Origin: Cristatella mucedo
Lineage: Eukaryota > Bryozoa > Phylactolaemata > Cristatellidae
Assembly (NCBI GenBank): GCA_009760855.2
Contig: WPIO01000117.1
Span: forward strand, 988,501-1,052,500
Direction: 5' to 3'
Length of the DNA stretch: 64,000 nucleotides
Of this stretch, positions 59,996-64,000 are shown in pieces. A program made the translations under genes and the position numbers. The notes beneath the pieces are model-generated. The model was given only the letters and a program-made list of their open reading frames with translations, was not told where the DNA came from and ran no database searches. How positions within the stretch are numbered: position 1 is the stretch's first letter; every line of letters starts with the position of its first letter.

Positions 59996-60601
59996 CTGTC
60001 GAGGACAGAACGCAGCTGCCCGCTTGCAGCAGCAGCGTCCAGGGAGCGATGCGCCGAGTGTAGAGCAGATGCAAGTCCTATGCTTCCATCCGTTGAAGGC
60101 AGAGACGGCCGAATGACGACTAAAGAGACCTCGCACGGCCGCCGCTGCCACCAGTTTGCGGAAACGATTGAGCAGCGTGCTGCTGCTGCTGCATCGCGCT
60201 GACATCGGTCGATGCTCAGACGGCTCAGAGCTCAAAGAGTGGAACAGGGAATCTAGCTCTCCTCAGCACGGCTCGGCACAGCGTCATGAGTGGTCACTCG
60301 CTATTGGACAATGCCACAGTTCGGAATTGTTAACTCTTAAAGGCTACCTGAGAAGCTGTGGCTACTAAATGATCAAAAGCTGATCGCAAAGTCTAAGGAC
60401 ATGCATCAAAAGCGGAGCTCTTCAACGAGCAATGGGTATGGGGCACTTCTATTGACTGCAAGTGACCAAGGCGCCCTAGGTACCGAAATTGCAGGCAGAA
60501 GGTTCCGTTTCCATTGAAGTAGGCTACACCAAGCCTCGTCAAAGTGTATTGCTGTCTGTCAATTCGGATGAGCTTAAATGATAATAACTACAATAATAAG
60601 C

Positions 60602-60685
60602 TTTTACATAACTTCCTAAGAGAAACGAGTCTCTTTCTAAGCACTTTACACGTGCTGAAAAGCAGCCATGCCAATTGATTAGTAA
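60602..60685 (-). repeat. L2-type LINE 3' end remnant
   Basis: Reverse of AAAGTGCTTAGAAAGAGACT and of the preceding GGCATGGCTGCTTTTCAGCA, a slightly longer version of the remnant at 36632. Confidence 0.6.
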
Positions 60686-60849
60686 TAATAACAAGCACAA
60701 TTTAATAATAATAATAATAAGCACAATTTAAAAATAATAAAAGCAGAATTTAATAATAATAATAATGTGTACAATTTGATGATGATAATAATAACAAGCA
60801 CAATTTCAGAGGCGGAACAAAGGAAAATTCACCCGGCAAGAGCAAAGGC

Positions 60850-61255
60850 TATAAGGAGCAGGTAGGTTTTTAGCATCTGTTCTATTTTCGTCAAGTCAGG
60901 GGACGATTGACCTGATTTCAGTTGGCAGTGAGCTCCAAGCTTTGGGAGCACAGCAGATGAAGGTATAGTCTCTGAGGGAGGTCAAGTATGACAGAGCTAC
61001 AACCAAACGATCCGACTCAGATGAGCGTGCCATGCGACTGAGACCAGATTATAATTTTTTTAAAGGAAATCAGACAGACCAGCCGATACACCAAGACAAT
61101 GGATGGACTTGAAGTAGAGCAACAGAGCCCAGAAGTTGATACTTTGCTTGATGGAAGGCAAATGAGATTGGTGAGAATTGGATTAATTTAGCAGTTATGA
61201 CGTCGACGACAAAAAAGGCTGTCTGCAAGTTTTGCACCAACAGCCAGCAGCTCAC
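60850..61255 (+). repeat. Probable interspersed repeat, unclassified
   Basis: The phrase GCAGTGAGCTCCAAGCTTTG, followed by GGAGCACAGCAGATGAAGGT and later CAATGGATGGACTTGAAGTA, has the wording of antisense LINE 3' regions I recall from other animals. There is no second copy in the window to prove it. Confidence 0.3.
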
Positions 61256-62329
61256 TACTCAGGCAGGATTAGACTAAAGTGGAAGTGGCAGAGAAGTTAG
61301 AGAAGCTTAGCCCCGCCCCGCCCCCCCCCCGTGTATGGGAAATGCATAGACCAGCTTGCGATGCCACATCCTTGCTTGAAGCAAGCCCGAATTTCTGCTC
61401 TCTGTTCAAGAATGACACTGCGATGTGTCATCTGCACAGACAGGACATCATGCCAGGCGATTACAGCGACAAGAGGAAGAACGTAAGTTGCAAAAGGAAA
61501 TGAACCTACAACTGATCCCCCCCCCCGAGTACCTACACGGAGATTTTTTGTAAGGTTCGTCGGATGACCCTTGACCTCGGGCATACTGGCAGTCTGAAAT
61601 CTCTTAACTGAGGTAGCACCTGAACCGTTACGGTGAGTTGAAACTAAGCAGCAAGCTAAATGAACCAGATTGTGACCGATATCCACAGCGGCGGTCCCTG
61701 AATTGTAATGGCTGCGAATCGACTAGTCGTTAATGTATGGCCGAGATTACATGAATAGCCGACGTCATACAATAGGCAGCGACTTGTGTTTCCGCAGTCG
61801 GCCTAGGAGGTTGAGCTGGTGATTCGAGGTCTAGTCCAGGTAGCCGTCGGTGCGTGTAATTGCCCCTGTCGAATGCCAGTTACTATCAATTGCTGCCAAA
61901 TAGAGATATCTACGATATGGACATGGACTTGTCATATTAAGGCATGGTCGCTCTTGGCTGCTGCCACGGTGATGCTACCGTCGGCACACCTGAGAGCATT
62001 CGTGCCGCACCAGCACATAGCTAGCAGTCCTACGAGGTTCAGGCAGTCACCGCACACTCGTCACGCTTCGGCTGAGACTAGCACCACTACGAGCACGGAG
62101 TTTGCAGCCATGCTCGATCTGTCTGGAAGTGAAAGCAGCACACCACGCTTGTAACAAGGTCGCGACCTGCGGAAGTGCCGCCCTTCCAATGGCGTCTAGC
62201 TAAGGCATCGGCCTAGCTTAAACTGCGGGCCCATGCGGCCGTCCTGCGCCCCGCCCTGGCGCCGGACGACCGGCCGGCAGCCGACGAGGGAGGACGCCGG
62301 CCGCAGCAGGCTGCTTGCAAGAAACGCAC

Positions 62330-62501
62330 CTCGCCCTCCTTGATGGGCACGTCGCGGTGTCTGCCTCGCTCGACGACTTTCAGGCACATGTCGCCCTTCA
62401 CCATGTAAAACAGTTCTTCGCCTTCTTCAATGTGGTAATCGGACCTTTGGTTAGGACCGCCGACGAAAACGCATTTCATTTGGCCAGCCGGGTCCCCGTG
62501 C
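62330..62501 (-). CDS. HAAO: 3-hydroxyanthranilate 3,4-dioxygenase, exon A (internal)
   Basis: This exon encodes the first metal-binding part of the catalytic cupin. On the minus strand it starts after CTGTTTCAG (AG at 62503-62502) and ends with a whole Glu codon at a GTGCGT donor (GT at 62329-62328). It reads [20 protein letters not shown], then [20 protein letters not shown], then [17 protein letters not shown]. His and Glu of DYHIEEGEE are two of the three Fe(II) ligands, and the Arg before SDYH is the conserved substrate-binding Arg. The exon begins mid-domain, so at least one upstream exon (N-terminal PPVCNKLM-type region) must lie beyond the window's right side. Confidence 0.97.
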
Positions 62502-62510
62502 CTGAAACAG

Positions 62511-62517
62511 TTAAATT
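62511..62517. repeat. Target-site duplication of LINE, left
   Basis: TTAAATT, repeated at 62989-62995 on the other side of the LINE. Confidence 0.65.
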
Positions 62518-62988
62518 CAGATCTATCTACCTGTCAGATCTCCTCCCCCACCAGGCCAAGCATCGTACCACCTGCTTTTCGGAATCCAACAGTCTGCCAA
62601 TACCTCGTACAAACCTCAAAATCCTTTGGAGACCGTGCATTTCTTTCGTATGCTCCCAAAGCCTGGAACTCCCTCCCGACTTGCGTCAGAACGTCCCCTG
62701 ACTTGACCACATTTAAAAGGAACTTAAAAACACCTATTTAGGACAGCATTTACTGGGTCCCTGTGATTCGTCCTTGATGTGCTTATGCGTGCTGACACTG
62801 CATGCTGCCACTAACCACATTTGCATGCTGACCCTGTGCATGTCACCCCTAACCATGTTATTCATGTTGTTTGTTTATCAAGCATGATTTTACTTACCAT
62901 TCAATTGCATTTCCCTTTGCAGCAAATGTAAAGCACCTAGAAAGAGATTAAGCTCTCTGAGGGCGCTTTATCGAGTACATTATTATCA
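62518..62988 (+). mobile_element. Young 5'-truncated L2 LINE in HAAO intron
   Basis: ORF2 end region ([40 protein letters not shown] after a frameshift), 3' UTR, and a tail with AAAGCACCTAGAAAGAGATT and CTGAGGGCGCTTTATCGA. It is flanked by 7-bp duplications. It lies antisense to HAAO and starts 16 bases upstream of the exon A boundary in the transcript. Confidence 0.88.
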
Positions 62989-62995
62989 TTAAATT
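62989..62995. repeat. Target-site duplication of LINE, right
   Basis: TTAAATT, matching 62511-62517. Confidence 0.65.
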
Positions 62996-63455
62996 GCTGC
63001 CAAGACGATGGCCAGACGGTCTGCCAGCCTGGAGGCCGGGCGATTCAACGCTTCGTCAACCACTAACTGGTAATTTTCCATGTTTCTGCCACTATCTTTA
63101 CCGCAAGCAGTCTCGCAATCTGGTCACTACGGCAAGAGCTTGCAAAGGCCTCATAAGCAGGGACTCTCATGCTCATGACGGTCAGTTTTCTTGCTGATCG
63201 AGTCAGATTACCCAGACAGACGGTTTAAACGAAGAACGGGCGCCCTTTACGGCAACTGCGACTGATCTTTCGTTCTTGGCTTCCGACTGTCTTGGCCAAG
63301 AAGTGGAACCTCTGCTCAGCTTCGTCAGTGGCTTCGTCGGTGTCCGCCACAGGTCTTGGACTGGCTCCTCACTCTTGGCGACGTATGCACCAATGATGGA
63401 AGCCTGATCGGGGAGGGGGAAACAACCATGCAAAACGGGCTTCAGACGACCAACG
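62996..63455. other. HAAO upstream intron sequence, no feature
   Basis: No exon with the expected HAAO N-terminal sequence was recognised. Frames are short. Confidence 0.5.
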
Positions 63456-63628
63456 GTAAATAAATAAATCCTAGCTGATTAAACAGCCTTTTTTCTATAG
63501 CAACAGAAGAGCCTTTACGGCTATCCCCACCGCTTGCAGTGGCAATAAAGAATCGCCTACGGCTGGAATCGACCCCACGACCTCGGGATCGAGGTCGTGA
63601 AAGCAACCGCCTTACTTAGTGTGCCATC
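63456..63628 (-). repeat. SINE family 2, near full length
   Basis: On the minus strand ACTAAGTAAGGCGGTTGCTT, GAGGTCGTGGGGTCGATTCC (B box), GGCGATTCTTTATTGCCAC and a TTTATTTATT tail. Closely matches 41168-41375. Confidence 0.75.
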
Positions 63629-64000
63629 ATGGCTCACGGAGGGGAGAGAGAGAGTACTGCAGCGAACCGCACAGCTAGCCAGCCAGCCAGGAGGCCGAGC
63701 ACAAGTAGACGCCTGCTTTCAAAATTTAACTAAAGGCATAGCAACGCCAGGCTGGCAGCAAAAGGCAAGCAAAACAAAAGGAAAAACTCAAACTGGATGC
63801 TGCACATGGCACACACTCGCGCGCACACATGCACGCACGTGCACACGCACAAACAGAGACGCGTATAAACTCAGGTGCACAGAAATCCTCGAAGCATGGC
63901 CGCCACTGCAGTGTCTGTAAATTCGTTTAGATATTAAGAGGGTTTTCTACGATGCCAGGCACACTAAAGCTGGCATGCCAAGCATAGAAAAATATTTATT
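63629..64000. other. Right edge, no recognised gene
   Basis: Contains a CA/CG alternating run at 63810-63860. Nothing else seen. Confidence 0.5.

Larger units (their letters stand above)
59996..62329 (-). other. HAAO: HAAO intron A-B
   Basis: Intron of 2334 bp containing a reversed L2 tail at 60602, a repeat-like stretch at 60850-61250, (AAT)n at 60690-60770, and C-runs at 61315 and 61517. Confidence 0.85.

Overview
The window is animal nuclear DNA, probably from an aquatic invertebrate or early-branching chordate; the species cannot be fixed from sequence alone. The evidence is small GT-AG exons separated by long introns, a kynurenine-pathway gene with matching intron phases, L2/CR1-type LINE remnants, tRNA-derived SINEs, a hAT transposon with perfect target-site duplications, a decayed Polinton/Maverick-like element, and abundant microsatellites. 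Long open frames made of one to six repeated residues are low-complexity artefacts and are not called as genes.

Layout. (1) 1-4.3 kb: the 5' part of an ankyrin-repeat gene on the minus strand, with three exons whose phases agree and a long GC-rich hexamer repeat in intron 1. (2) 4.3-13.1 kb: no recognisable gene; microsatellites and SINE/LINE-tail remnants. (3) 13.1-16.5 kb: nested LINE pieces and a decayed copy of an uncharacterised dispersed gene family. (4) About 16.65-31.5 kb: a strikingly AT-rich island. It carries a broken Polinton/adintovirus-like family B DNA polymerase, phage-tail-fibre-like fragments on both strands and other coding-like debris. Later insertions cut it up: an apparently intact 3.2-kb hAT element, tandem L2 LINE fragments, a second LINE family, a SINE, and a 60-unit minisatellite in strict 8-bp register. 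(5) 31.5-40.3 kb: GC-richer repeat-laden DNA with two minisatellites and a degenerate plant-type telomere-like tract; no gene recognised. (6) 40.37-62.50 kb: four internal exons of 3-hydroxyanthranilate 3,4-dioxygenase (HAAO) on the minus strand, including one 18-kb intron filled with GA/CT tracts, SINEs, LINEs and a decayed transposase of a family I associate with oomycetes. The first HAAO exon must lie beyond the right edge and the last was not found. (7) 62.5-64 kb: a young LINE insertion placed almost on the HAAO splice acceptor, then repeats.

The host genes do not form an operon. What links the window is layered transposition: an old virus-like element, then LINEs and SINEs (the SINE shares its 3' tail with the L2 LINE, implying mobilisation in trans), then a recent hAT insertion.
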